64,000 nucleotides of DNA from Papaver somniferum (taxonomy: Eukaryota; Streptophyta; Magnoliopsida; Ranunculales; Papaveraceae), in the NCBI RefSeq assembly GCF_003573695.1, contig NC_039361.1, positions 91,406,149 to 91,470,148 on the forward strand, given 5' to 3'. The translations under genes and the position numbers were made by a program. Under the pieces are notes generated by a model. The model was not told the origin of the DNA. It searched no databases and was given only the letters and a program-made list of their open reading frames with translations. This document shows positions 33,774 through 46,095 of this stretch, in pieces. Each line of letters opens with the position of its first letter. The first letter of the stretch is position 1.

Positions 33774-35160
33774 CTTTCTTTTATTTTTGCCTACTAAATC
33801 TTCTATTTTCTTGTTTTTTTTAGAAGAATAACTGGAGTTTGGAATATCCATTATTGTGATTACCAATAGCTATGTCCAACGTTTTCATCTTCATGTTTTT
33901 AGGTTTATTTGTTTAAATTCTAAAAAATTGTTTGGAAGATGATTTTTGCAGTATTAATCTTTATGGTTTCATATATTGCAATTTATTATGGGATATGTGT
34001 GTTTGCGTCCGTGAACTGTGGTTGTCCCATACCTTGTCAAAAGTTAAATCTTTCATATGTCGATATGTATGTATTGATAAAAGAATGAATGAACTTTTGG
34101 CTAGTACAAAAGTTAAGCCTATTATGTCATTTATTGATGGAATATAGGTTAAAATCTTTTGTTGACAAGGATTATGTCTATTGTATGTCATTGTGCGAAT
34201 AGTGATAGAAAATAGAATGAATCCTTGTATATTCCGCAGTATTGGTCTTTCCTGATCCATAATTTTATGTATATACTGTGAGGCTTTGTAAGTTCTCTTA
34301 TGTCGAGCATGATCAATTAAAGTCATCACTTTTTGTGGTTAATTTAGTTGAATATTTCCGATTAGATTAATTATGGGTTCTCTTGTGATTAATCTAATTG
34401 AGTACTTTTGGATTCAAATTCATATTCGTATGTGATTTTTTATGTCCAAATAAATCCTTCTTTTCTCTTGAAATTAAGGTCGCTCTTGTTGTTCTTTCGG
34501 GAATGACATTTTATGGGGGAGAGTTCTTGATTGAACTTGTGCTTAATTGTCAAATCTTTGTGGGGAGTGCGGCTGTGGAATATCATAGGGATTATCGTGT
34601 ATCTTTATAAACTCCTTGATGAAAGTATTCATCTTCGGATTTATGATTGCATCTAAACAAGTTGATATATGCTTTCTTCTTGTCATGAAATGTCTCTTTT
34701 GGAAATTTCATTAGGATCTCGTTTTCATACCTTTGCCAATTTTATTGACAAAAAGTGGGAGAATTAATATGTAGTTCATACTACAAATACATATGGTTTT
34801 TGGATCATTATGTAAGGGAGAGTGGTTTCCATGTGAGATGGAGTATTGACTAAGGGGGAGTGATACATATCACCATAGTATTGTTGTCGAAGTTGTGATA
34901 CAATTGAACTTTGATGGTGCATAATGATACTATGACACTGTATAACAATGATTGAGAATACTTGTTTTCTCATTGTCATAGCTACGGATTTTCAACAACG
35001 ATGATGCTGAACTTATAACCTTTGGGATCATTTGAGTACTTGGAAGTGACGAAGATTTCGAGTAATGTTGAAGATTAGGCATGTGGAATGGGAGCAACAA
35101 AAGTTTGTTTATTTATTTTTGTACTCCATATGTATTGATAGTTTTTCACTAAAATTGACA
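33774..35160 (+). other. 3' untranslated region and polypurine tract of gag-only element 2
   Basis: Collinear with 12907-14522. It ends with the polypurine tract AAAGGGGGAG (35159-35169) before the 3' LTR. No gene. Confidence 0.6.
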
Positions 35161-35170
35161 AAGGGGGAGT

Positions 35171-37332
35171 TGTTAGAGCACTGCTCGGTCGAACTCGCAT
35201 GCGTTGCTATCTCAAGCATGTTTGTCAATGTTGGTGATAAAAAATATAAGTATTGATTTCTAGTGTACTCTTGGACTAGGATAGAAAGTGTTGTTGAGCT
35301 CAAGAACTCTATGGCGATCATTATACAAGACTGAGAACTATTCAAGGAACTGGTGGAACTTCATCGACTAAAAGGTATGTGGAAACTTGAACTTATATAT
35401 CACACAAAAGTCTATATACTCTATCTCCTATCTTGAGACAAAAGTCGTTTTGCTATATAGACTTTGATTATACACATTTGCTATTTCGAGCCGAGTTTAT
35501 CTCGCCTATCTATTTCTCGAAATATGTGTTGGTAAGCTTTCGCTTTGGCCAAGTTCATCTTTACCTAGTGACGAAAGTCATGTTATGTTTCAATCACTTT
35601 GAAAATGGCTTTGACGAAAAATGGTTTGTGAATAACAACTCTATAACGTCCTCTAAGAATGTTTCAATGATTGAAATGAGAGTTTATATTATATAACCAA
35701 TGTTGGATATAAGCATTGTGTGGCAACACATATATGTATAAGTCCTTATTCCTTGAACCAAAGTATGCGTACTTTGTTGATCAGGAAAACCGTAACAAGA
35801 GCTGTGAGCTCAGTCCGCGAACTCAGTCCGCGAACTGGTGGCAGTTCTCATCCCGAGAATATCTACTGGAGTTTTTGAATTCCTTCCGGGAACTTAAGTC
35901 CGCGATCTTGAGTTGGTTATATTTAAAGACGATTATTTGTGAACTTATATTTATATTAACTAAGGAATGCAAATTGCAAACCGTGTCTATAAAATTCATG
36001 AATCGATTCGAGTGAATCAAATCGTTTTTGCTTCGATTTTGTCTTGTATACTTATGTAAGATTTATACAATTGAACAACTCTCTAACTAGTTCATTTGAG
36101 TCATTTGAACTATTTATGGTGAAGAAGAATATGGTTGATATGAAAGTGCTCATATGGCTAACCATTTGGTTAACTACTGTTGAACCAACAAATGTACATG
36201 TTTGGGTACGGTTACACAAACCTAAAATTGTGCATTTCATTTGTGTTTAACAAGCTAGGTTTTTTGATCTAACGGTTGAAAGATATTATCTTGAATCTAA
36301 TCAGGTTTTCATCTAATGGTGAATATTGAATACTTTGTCACTAAGCTAAAATTTATTCCAAACCCTGATTTGAAATACTATATAAGGGAGAACTCTAGCA
36401 ACTGGGAAACCTAATCCCCACACCTCCTGTGTGATACTAGTTGTATAAGCTAGAGTCGGTTCTCCTTTAACCTTAGGTTTCTTCTTGTAAACCAGGTTAA
36501 CAACTTGAAGACTTCATTGGGATTGTGAAGCCAGACCGATACTACTTTCTCGTAGTTGTGTGATCTGATCTTGCTGATTCTATCATGTTGAGTACAATCG
36601 TAACGATTGGCTTGAGATTTAATATCTCCGATAGGCAAGATATAAAAGTAGTCACAAACATCTTCCTGTCATCGTTTGTGATTTCATAATATCTTATTTC
36701 GCCGCGCCGATTAAGATTATTGTGAGGTGATTGATAATACTAGGTTGTTCTTCGGGAATATAAGTCCGGGTTATCAATTGGTTCATGTTCACCTTGATTT
36801 ATCAGAAGACAGAACAATAACTTGTAGGTATTTCCGTGGGAGACAGATTTATCCATTATCGTAGACTTTTCTGTGTGATACAGATTTGTTTATTAAAGTC
36901 TCCGACTTTGGGTCGTAGCAACTCTTAGTTGTGGGTGAGATCAGCTAAGGGAATCAAGTGCGTAGTATCCTGCTGGGATCAGAGACATTAGGAGCGCAAC
37001 CGTACCTTGGATAAGTGTGAGATTGATTGGGGTTCAACTAAAGTCCAGAACGAAGTTAGTTTGTAGTAGGCTAGTGTCTGTAGTAGCTTAATACAGTGTG
37101 TGTTCAATCTGGTTTAGGTCCCGGTTTTTTTTTTTTGCATTTACGGTTTTCTCGTTAACAAAATTCTGGTGTCTGTGTTATTTCTTTTCCGCATTATATT
37201 ATGTTATATATTTAAAATATCACAAGTTGTGCGTTTGAATCAATCAATTGGAAATCCGACCTTTGGTTGTTGATTGAAATTGATTGACACTTGAACATTG
37301 GTCTTTGGTACCGTTCAAGTGATTTCTCTTGT
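35171..37332 (+). repeat. 3' LTR of gag-only element 2, truncated
   Basis: Starts TGTTAGAGCACTGC and runs collinear with the other LTRs until GATTTCTCTTGT near 37332, about 150 bp short of the expected end. It preserves the empty target site of the young Ty3 insertion (GAACCAACAAATG at 36182). Confidence 0.88.
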
Positions 37333-37920
37333 TATCCCCAAGGTAATGGGCAAGCCGAGAGTACCAACAAGACTTGAATCTGAATTCTCAGTCGAACAGT
37401 GCATGATAGTCCACGGACATGGCACGAACAACTGCCCATGGCACTATGGGTATATCGAGCGGCACCTAGAAGCTCCAAAGGCGTCTCCCCCTATTCACTT
37501 GCCTATGGCGCGAATGCAGTTCTCTCAGCAGAGATTAAAATTTTGTCGGCCAGAACTGCAGAAGCAAGTGGAGTTCAATGGGATGAAGCCGCAACATCAA
37601 GTGCCAGAATAACAGAGCTAGATACTCTGGACTCCAAGAGAACTAAGGCGGAAGAACATACTCAGGTATACAAAATTAGGGTTTCCGGGGCATACGATAA
37701 GGCCGTAAAACTTCGAGTTTTTCAAACAGGAGATCTGGTATTGAATACTGCTAAGCACATTCAACAAGACATGTCTGCACCGAAGTTCTCTCCAAAGCGG
37801 GAAGGACCTTATGTGGTTACCAAAGCATATAACAGTGGGTACTACAAGATTTTCAAAGAAGATGGAGGCAAATTGGAAGCGGTCATCAATAGAAAATGGC
37901 TCAAGGAGTACTACGCGTGA
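37333..37920 (+). pseudogene. Ty3/gypsy integrase C-terminal part (Tat-lineage type)
   Basis: Opens in mid-gene with YPQGNGQAEST (the conserved segment carrying the third catalytic residue, Glu), two TGA stops, then LPMALWVYRAAPRSSKGVSPYSLAYGANAV, a standard end of the integrase core. 37680-37918 contains GDLVL and KREGPYVVTKAYNSGYYKI, the chromatin-side C-terminal domain, and a final WLKEYYA then stop. Gag, protease, RT and most of integrase are missing because the sequence joins directly to the truncated LTR at 37332. The antisense ORF downstream supports assignment to the Tat lineage. Confidence 0.85.
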
Positions 37921-38117
37921 CCATCACTCCATCTCTCGCCGTTTCACGACACGACCAACCAGGCATTTTCCGTTTCCCTCGTTTTTGAGTTATCAAAATT
38001 TCATTTAGTCAGAATGTATTAATGAAAATTCCGTTTTCTTTCCCAAAACCAATTCAAAAAAAAAATGTTCAGAACCCGAAAGAAAAATCAGACATTCTGC
38101 ACATTCAAAATAACAAC
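37921..38117. other. gap between integrase and antisense ORF
   Basis: Short non-coding stretch with an A run at 38058; holds the convergent 3' ends of the sense integrase and the antisense ORF. Confidence 0.5.
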
Positions 38118-38666
38118 TCAGAAAAGACCATCCAATAAGTTGTAGTTTCTTGAAAGCATCATTTTCAGCCTGTTTTGGTACCTTTCAGTCCTACTATTCA
38201 AGTCCCGGATTGTCTGTTCCACCTTTTGAGATTCAACAGTCAGAGCCTTTTCCTCTTCCAAAATAGCCTTTATAGCAGGAACGATGTTGGCAAAGATGTC
38301 GGCTCGATCAACTTTAACAATGTCAAGACGGTGTCGCAGCCAGCTTACATTTAACTTCAGGGATTCGCAGGTAGATACCATGTTTTCCTACTTTTCAACA
38401 GTTGCTTCAGTGACGTCGTGAATGGATGTGCCTTCCATTTCAACAATCATGGGCAAAAGACAGTTCACTGTGGTGACCAACGCAGACGAGAAATGCTGCA
38501 CCACGTTCCTGGTTGCAATGTGGTCGTATCTTCTCCATATTTCCGTGTACAAAGACGCGAACTCCTTCCGCACCAAGAATCTACCGACACTTCGGTAGCT
38601 AGAACATAAATACTTCATGTGGATATCGAACGAACATACGTTTAATAAAACAAGGGTTTTCAACAA
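38118..38666 (-). pseudogene. antisense ORF (aORF) of a Tat-lineage element, one stop
   Basis: Two adjoining minus-strand pieces in the same frame, 38666-38388 and 38381-38118, separated by a single TAG and three codons. The first holds YRSVGRFLVRKEFASLY and RNVVQHFSSALVTTV, the second SLKLNVSWLRHRLDIVK and QKVEQTIRDLNSR (coiled coil) ending NYNLLDGLF. Tat-lineage elements are known to carry an antisense ORF between integrase and 3' LTR, which fits the position and strand. A CTAG splice-acceptor-like site near 38602 and a CAG|GTACGC donor near 38765 suggest an upstream exon. Function in the family is unknown. Confidence 0.6.
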
Positions 38667-39965
38667 GACTCACACTCATATATACACATGTATAAAATTT
38701 TAACATGATCAAAGCATGAACAACTCATGAAATCAGCAAGCAAAAAAAAAAAATTGTCGCGTACCTGGTCGGCGCCGACCGGAAGTTGGTCGGACGGCGG
38801 TTGCTCCGGTCGGACGGCGCTCCGACCAATTTTTTCCTTCTCCTGCTATTGACGTGAAGGAAGTGAAGATGATAAATGGAGGAGATGGTGGTCGGTCGTG
38901 GAAGAGAAATAAAAAAAAAGAGGGATTAATTCCCTTTTATATCAATTTTATTTCCAAAATCTAATTCCACAAGGATTTCCTTTTCGGGACCGGCCCGTGA
39001 ATCTTAAACCGACCAAGGTTCCACCATCAAGTCAGCGGTTCTACACCAACTTATTCTTATTGGGTGATGCTCTATTATGCCACTGGGGTTTTCATTCAAA
39101 CCATGGTTCGCTCAATCCGTCAAAATCCGGTAACGTCTTATCTTATGACTAAGTTCAATTACTTATTTTATCTGTAACTGGAAAAACACCATTCAGTGCT
39201 GACTGAGGAACATGAATGTCCCTCACTAAGCATGGGACTTAATGTAGATGGTGGATTTTCGATAAGGGTTAAAATCATAAAACCATAATTATACATGCTC
39301 CTGATCCGGAAATCAGATGAGTATTGAGGCTCATGTCTCTCATTGAAGCATGAAAGCTCATGCCATAAAATCTCTGACTGAGAAGGTTGTATCTCAGAGT
39401 ATATGTACATGTGCAGTATCTCAGCTGAGGCAACATCAGATCTCATGAATACTGAGCAATATCAGTAATTGTTTCTATATAGAATCGAAAGATTGGACGG
39501 CTCCTAGACAACATGCCTGCTAGTATAGAGCAATAACGTCTTCAGGATGCAACAAGGTTTTCCCTGACTATATTAGAGAAATATGACGTTTCAACAAGCT
39601 CATATCTCTCAATTCTCAGATAATTAATGCTCCTAGACAGCATGCATGCTAGTATAGAGCCATCAATTAATTATCTCTACTGGTTAACTGAATACTCAAC
39701 AATATTCTACGATTTTTCGTAATATTTCTTCACTTCAATTTTTGGTTCTTCCCAGCAGAATTCCACGGGTTAGTGATAAATATTCAACGTACGGGCATCT
39801 GGGCAGCTCTCGAGTAAGCCCGACCAAAATGGTGCAAGTGTACTCAGCAATAATGCACAAACGAGTACCTGAATGCACAAACGAGCATTCCAAAACACGA
39901 AGGAACGATGAACCTATGCAAAATAGGAAGAAAATAATAAATAATAAAATATTAATCGAGGCGCT
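38667..39965. other. 3' part of the Tat-lineage element, non-coding
   Basis: 38760-38830 is GC-rich and contains several GGTCGG/CCGACC inverted repeats, possibly the first exon of the antisense gene. 38930-39965 has no gene; it includes a duplicated phrase GCTCCTAGACAxCATGC at 39501 and 39630. Whether an LTR starts here is not clear. Confidence 0.4.
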
Positions 39966-41115
39966 GGGGGACTGGGTCCACCGGCCGGCCGGTCGTGCCG
40001 TGGCCAGTCCCATGCCAAATTTTATATTTTATCATATTTTATTATTTTCCCTGATCTTATGAAAATCCCTTTATTTGAGCAAATCTCTTTCGTCTCAAGG
40101 AAACTCCCCAGTCTCATGGTGTTTCCTCGTATCAAAGAAATAATAATAAATTAGGAAAGATGTCGTGGGACCGGACTCACTAGCGGGCCAGCCAGGCCCT
40201 AGCCGTGGCCGGTCCCATACCTCATGACTCCTTATTATTTTATTATTATTTCCCTCATCCCATTGAATTCATGAAATTTCCCTCAAGTCATGAAAATCAT
40301 GTAAAATTAGGGAAACTCGTGGGACCGGGCCCTAGACGGCCGGTCATGCCCTAGCCGGTCCCACACGCCCCTTATTTTATTATTATTATTTTTTATGTTT
40401 CCCTCATCTCATGGAAACTCCTTGATTTCAACAAATTCCTTGGTTTCAACAAACCTCTTGATTTTATGATATTTCCCTAAAATCATGAAAAATATTATAA
40501 AATTGGGAAAAGTGCCTTGGGACGGGATCTTTGGCCGGCCGGCCATGCCTTGGCCGGTCCCACACTCCATGACTCCCTATTTTATTATTATTATTTCCAT
40601 AATCTCATGGAAATTCCTTAACTTCATGAAATTCCTCAGTTTCATGATATTTCCCTCACATCAGGGAAAATACATAAAGTTGGGGAAAGGTGTTGCAGGA
40701 CCGAGCTTGCTAGCTGGCAGGCCACGCCCTAGCCGTGGCCGGTCCCACACCTTGCAATCCCCTATTTTATTAATTATTTTTTCATCATCTCATGAAGATT
40801 CCCCAGTTTTAGCAAAACCCCGAATCCTTCATATTTTCTCAAAATGTTGTTCAAACACACATCAGAAAATATCGAAACTCTCAGGACTGAGACACGGACA
40901 TTATGGTTACATGGGAATGTCTCCTTGACCGACCAAGGCTGGCCCTGAGGCTTGGAAAGAGCCGGTCCCACGTGTTTTAACAATTTTTACCTAATTTGCT
41001 AATTTGCTCATATTGGGTCCAAACTCTTCCCAAACAACTTAGAGTTTGCTCAAACGACCATCAGCTGGTCCCATGATCACCAAGGGCCGATGTCATGCCC
41101 CCTTGGTCGGTCCCT
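39966..41115 (+). repeat. irregular tandem repeat with GC-rich palindromic blocks
   Basis: Seven units of roughly 140-230 bp. Each has a GC-rich block beginning like GGGACCGG and closing like CCGGTCCCA (block starts near 39966, 40167, 40321, 40519, 40697, 40927 and 41063), separated by AT-rich text with TATTTTATTATTATT and TTTCCCTCATCTCATG phrases. The ends of each block can pair, so single strands should fold into hairpins. The third and fourth blocks (GCCGGCCGGCCATGCC) are the most regular. It lies in the 3' portion of the Tat-lineage remnant. Confidence 0.75.
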
Positions 41116-41129
41116 CATCTCTCCATCGT

Positions 41130-42278
41130 ACCGAAACGTATATATGCACTTGTTGGTTCAACATTAGTTAACCAAAAGGTTAGCCATATGAGCATTTCAT
41201 ATCAACCACGTTCTTCTTCACAATAATTAGTTCAAATGACTTCAAATGAACTAGTTAGAGAGTTGTTCAATTGCAAGAAAATCTTATGTACTACACAAGA
41301 CACAATTGAAGCAAAGATAATTTGATTCACTTGAATCGGTTCATGAACTTTTATAGCCACGGTTTGCAAACTGCATTGCTTAGTCTTTTTAAGTTTAAGT
41401 TCAGAAATCATCTTCAGATATATAACCTTCTCAAATTCGCAGACTAGGTTCGCGGACTTAAGTTACCGGGCAGAGTTTACAAACTCCAGCAGAAATTCTC
41501 GGGTATGAGAACTTCGCCGGTTTGCGGACTGGGTTTGGGGACTGAGTTCGCGGACTTAGGTTCACGCAAGTAGTTTGTCAACTCCAGCAGAAATTCTCGG
41601 GTTTGAGAACTTCGGCAGTTCGCGGACTTGGCTCACGCCATTCTTCCGGTTCTCGTGATAAACAAAGTTCGCAAACTTTGGTTCAAGGAATAGAACTTAT
41701 ACATAAATGTGTTTCCACAAAATGCTTTTGTCCACCATTGGTTATGTAATCTAAACTCTCATTTAAATCATTGAAACATTCTCAGAGGATGTTATATAGT
41801 TGTTACACCATTTCTCGTCAAAGCAATTTTCAAGATGATTAAAACATATCATGACTTTCGTCACATGGTAATGATAAAATTGATCGAAGCGAAAGGCTTA
41901 CCAACACATATTTCGAGATATAGATAGGCGAGGTATACTCGGCTCGAAATACCAAATGTGTATAATCAAAGTCTATATATATAGCATATGATTTCTTGTA
42001 TCAAAGAGTAAGAGATAGAGTAGATATACTTTTGAGTGATAGATAAGTTCAAGTCTTCACATACCTTTTTGTCGAGAAGTTCCACCGGTTCCTTGAGTAG
42101 TTCTTCTACTTGTATGATGAATCGTCATGAAGTCCTTGAGCTCAACTAAACTTTCTATCCTAGTCCGAGACTTGGCTATAATAGACTAGAAATCAAGACT
42201 TATAGTTTTGGTCACTAACATTGACAAACATGCTTGAGATAGAAACGCATGCGAGTTCGACCGAGCAATGCTCTAACA
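41130..42278 (-). repeat. inverted LTR fragment of the gag-only copia family
   Basis: Reverse complement of the first ~1150 bp of the 8384-type LTR, ending at 42278 with CTCTAACA (LTR start). It breaks off near 41130 at the point corresponding to CAAGTGCATACGTTTGGG. Without its partner or interior it is a truncated copy in opposite orientation to the other LTRs here. Confidence 0.85.
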
Positions 42279-44376
42279 ATAACCCTAGTCAGAATCAGAA
42301 GTCTTTGACCATCTCGGGCCATTCCGTTTGATGACACAAGTACGAATGGTATATCGCTGCGTTTGTTATATCATCGCCTTATAGTTGTACGTTTCATGCA
42401 ATACACCGTGTTCCACTGATATTGATTTCGGCCCCGCTTGATTGCCACGATTTGCGAGTTCTTTCCTTGATCTTGGAGTTATCAGTTTTCTCCCGAAGAA
42501 TGCCTTCATTCTACTGTTTGTCCCGATTTTTCCGTTTGAAGTTTCGCCCTGACTATACGCTTTGTGTTAGGATAGACAGAGTCCTGCATTGCATCCGTAG
42601 TAGATTGTTGTCGACAAGGTGAGATATCGTCTCACTGGTAGTCATGCCTGGTGTGTTCACATACAAAGGTTTCGATAGGCAAACAGTCGTGGTATTTCCC
42701 GAAGTTGATATCTTCACATAGTCGGCTGTTGCTGCGAGGTAATCGATTCCAAGCTGGAAATGATCCATTCTCATCCGATTAAAGGTATTCCCGAGTGGTT
42801 GCTTGTTAGCCCGGGATGACTTGCTCCCAATTTATCGAAACGGAGAGGAAGTAGTCATGAGTTGGTTCTGATATAGACGAATGCCCAATATACATTGGTC
42901 TGTGGCATGTCTGGTCCGAAGTAGCTGAGTACTAAACGTAGTTGGTGTGGCATTGTGTCTCAAATAATTATCTTCGGAGAAGCGTTCGCCCCTTGTCCGT
43001 TCAACGTCACACACTAGTGGGATATCTCAGTCACACGTTGCTCCAAGTATCGCCGAATCTCCCATGCCATCATGTCACTGTCGTATCTCGCATGATGCCC
43101 CTCAAAGGTCCATGTGAATTCTAGTTACAAGTTAGCAACTGCGAAGAAAATATAACCACAAAACAGTATGCTTCATATCCTCACAACAATTAGGTATAAT
43201 TCAATTTGTATTATCATGTTAAGTTGTGTCGTATACCATCCTGGGAAGCTAAAGTATTCGCAATACTAGTAAATGAGATAGAAGATACTATCAATCGAAT
43301 ATTGTGACATGTTACACAAGGCAAGGGGAGTTTATAAGATAAAAAATGTATCCCTTTTGTTCCCCGATAAGAAACTGATCACGATACTAGGAACTGGAGT
43401 TATCAATTCCTGAAGTTCTTTCCTGGATTTGTCATGTGATTTTAATCTTTTATGTGTTGCTTTAAAGGTGATGATCCTTGCTAACTGAAATGGATAATAT
43501 GATCAATCCCAGTTGACTGCTATCCCGATGATCATTCGCAACGAGGAAGTGTTCACCGCTAGAACCCGAAATGCATTGGATACGCCCCGATATGAACTGA
43601 CACGAGTAGGTGCAGCAGCTTGGTGTATTTCTTTGTCCCGAGATGACTGATTGTTGTTCATAGTCCGACTGGCATATCTTAATGAACTTTAAAGACTTAA
43701 GCGAACTGGATCATTCTGTCGCGCATCCATTGTATATACCCTCCAAGCGGTTAGAGTCTCCTTATCGACCTTTCAAACTTCCTTATAACAACAGAACATA
43801 AAAAAAAGTGATCAAGAAAACTATGAAGGACCCAAGAACCATGGGTATCTCCATAAGAAAGTTCACAGATAAATGGATCATAAGGTAGCGTTTCAAGATT
43901 GAGAAGATTATGTTAGGAAGCATTTACGATAATGTGCATGTCTATATTGAAAGCCGGTGTGCCACGTGTTCCCTGTCTCATACTCGCATTTAAACAATCA
44001 GCATGCTACCAAAGTTCTAGGCTTAACAAGGCATGAAGGTGTGTGTGACAAACTGACAATGATATATACTGAGTTTCTTGAGAATTCTTAAGTTCATTTT
44101 AATGAATTCTTATGGCCTGGACACATTCATTAGATTATGTCATGCAAGTAGCAAGAAAAGGGAATCCAAGGTTAGAGAAGGAAAGTTTGAAGCCCAATTT
44201 TTTTGTTTCAAGATAAGCTTATCTGGAGCTGAGGCCAGAGATGGTCTGGGTAGTCCATGAATTGTCTAATCCAGAGCTGCCCTGAATTTTACTGGTGCCA
44301 TTTATGAGATAACTTCGGCATCACTGCGAGCTATTGTGGGCTGGGATGTGTTAGGGGAAAATCAGATATGCACCGG
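42279..44376. other. decayed repeat tract, left part
   Basis: No gene. It contains phrases related to the right part at 47136-48448, for example a CGAGTAGGTGCxGC block at about 43602 and 47209 and repeated CCGAGATGA motifs. It was continuous with 47136 before the copia-like insertion. Its nature is uncertain; see the hunt section. Confidence 0.45.
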
Positions 44377-44624
44377 TGTCAAGGATCGAGCAAGAGAGAG
44401 GAGAGCATAAACACGGAAGCATTGAACGTCTACATTGATAATAATTCTTGGTATCCCAACTTTCATGGCTCAACAGCCTATTTATATTGTTCACAAACTT
44501 GACGACCACTCAACGTACTTTCCTAACTAAGATCAAACTCTAAACATAGACACTTTCCTAATATAACTCTCACAACTTAATGTGTATCTCCTAAATATAG
44601 ACTCTCATATATTATTTCCTAATA
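44377..44624 (-). repeat. 3' LTR of the minus-strand copia-like element
   Basis: 248 bp; matches 46888-47135 with about four substitutions (near 44387, 44394, 44406 and 44495). Confidence 0.88.
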
Positions 44625-44740
44625 CCCTCCTTCAAGATGGAGCATGTAGATCACGAATGCCCATCTTGGACAAAAGAAATTTAACTTCAGTGTTCTTCTT
44701 TTTTTTAACACTTTTGTGAAAAAAAAAAAATCTTCAGATC

Positions 44741-45085
44741 GTAGTTTAAGGACGTTGCGGTCCCCTTCGTAGTTTAAGGACATTTCGGTCCCATCTTCTT
44801 AGTTTAAGGACATTACGGTCCTCTTTGGAAGTTTAAGGACATTACGGTCCTCTTCATAGTTTAGGGACATTTCGGTCCTCAAACATAGTTTAAGGACATT
44901 ACGGTCCCATCTTCGTAGTTTAAGGACGTTTCGGTCCTCTTCGTAGTTTAAGGACGTTTCGGTCCCCTTCGGAAGTTTAAGGACATTACGGTCCCATCTT
45001 CGTACTTTAGGGACATTTCGGTCCTCTTCATAGTTTTAGAACATACAGGTTCTATCGTAGTTTAAGGACGTTTCGGTCCCCTTCG
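44741..45085 (-). repeat. minisatellite, ~12 units of 27-31 bp
   Basis: On the plus strand each unit reads like GTAGTTTAAGGACxTTxCGG then TCC and a variable CT-rich linker. About twelve units, with the eleventh much mutated. Units alternate in spacer type (CCTTC, CATCTTC, TCTTC), suggesting stepwise duplication of pairs. No coding frame is preserved. It lies at the 3' side of the element interior. Confidence 0.88.
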
Positions 45086-46095
45086 TTTCTTCGGTAGAAT
45101 ACTTCTTGTACTCTTGGTTTCTTGGTTTCTTCGATAGAATACTTTGTGTATTCTCTCGACAACTCATAGGATTTTAACCTACTATTGTTGTTCTTTTCCT
45201 CATCACCTCTTGGTGATTGTTTTTTTTCTTTTTTTTTTTCTTCACAACATGAATGTTGTTTCTTCTTCTCTTGTTCCAGTCACGCTTTTGTTGCGAAACC
45301 TTCACACTTTTTTTTTTTTAAGATTCTCTCACAATCTTTCTCTTGTTATGCTTCTGCCACAAGCAATAACTAACACAAAGTCTGCCACACTTTGTAAGTT
45401 TTCCAAGTTTCTCTCACAAACTCTTCAATCACCATGTTTGAGCTTAATATGATACCATCCTCCCTTAAGTTCAAACATAACCACTCAACTTACCTTGTCA
45501 TTCTAAGTTTCTAAATTCTAGTCAATTTAATCAAACCGTACCAGTCCTTTTTACTGAAATACTTTTTATCCACCATCAAACTGTACCAATCCTTCTTGAC
45601 TGCAATACAAGCTTTGATCCTCCATCCTCATTGATTTCGACTTCTTGACTTAACCCTTTGAACCAACCACTCACCTTAACTTCTTCAAACTCTTTAACAA
45701 CTTTCTGCAACGCCTCTAACAGAAAACACTCACACTTTTTCACTGTTATAAAACTTTTGTTAACTGTGACACTTTCTTCTGTTACGTTTCTGTAACTAAT
45801 TTTCAGTAATCCAATGATCCATTCATCTGTTCACTTCCAGCTTCAACAATCAACACAGCAGACTCGACTCAACCGGCTGCAACTCCTCATCACCATTAAT
45901 CAGTAGAACATCATCATCAGTTTACCATCACGAGTAGCAACGGCTATCAACGGCAGCTGCTATCTATACTCATCTTCTCAACATTTATGTCTCCTTATCA
46001 GCGTCATCAGTTCTCACTGCCATGCTCAAGTTCCTCTCATTGATACTGCCAATATCTCATTCTTCATTACCGTGCTGATTTGACAGATAATATCA

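Larger units (their letters stand above)
22767..37332 (+). mobile_element. gag-only copia-type element 2, split by a nested Ty3 insertion and truncated at its 3' LTR
   Basis: Same family and layout as 8384-16377. The 5' LTR is in two parts (22767-23778 and 30476-31797), separated by the young Ty3 element at 23779-30470 and its second target copy. The primer site follows at 31798, then a broken gag, a second ORF and a 3' LTR beginning at 35171. The 3' LTR breaks off near 37332, where integrase sequence of an unrelated Ty3 element begins, so no target duplication can be tested. The first two bases of the 5' LTR read AG instead of TG. No pol is present. Confidence 0.82.

Noticed and set aside
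37333..42278. Tat-lineage piece flanked by opposite LTR fragments, considered as one insertion into a gag-only LTR
   Set aside because: The two LTR fragments stop at different LTR positions (about 2160 and 1150) and are in opposite orientation, so they are not two halves of one target.
44741..45085. Regularly spaced short repeats resembling a CRISPR array
   Set aside because: The intervening sequence is part of the repeat and only a few bases long; the context is a plant LTR element, so it is a minisatellite.
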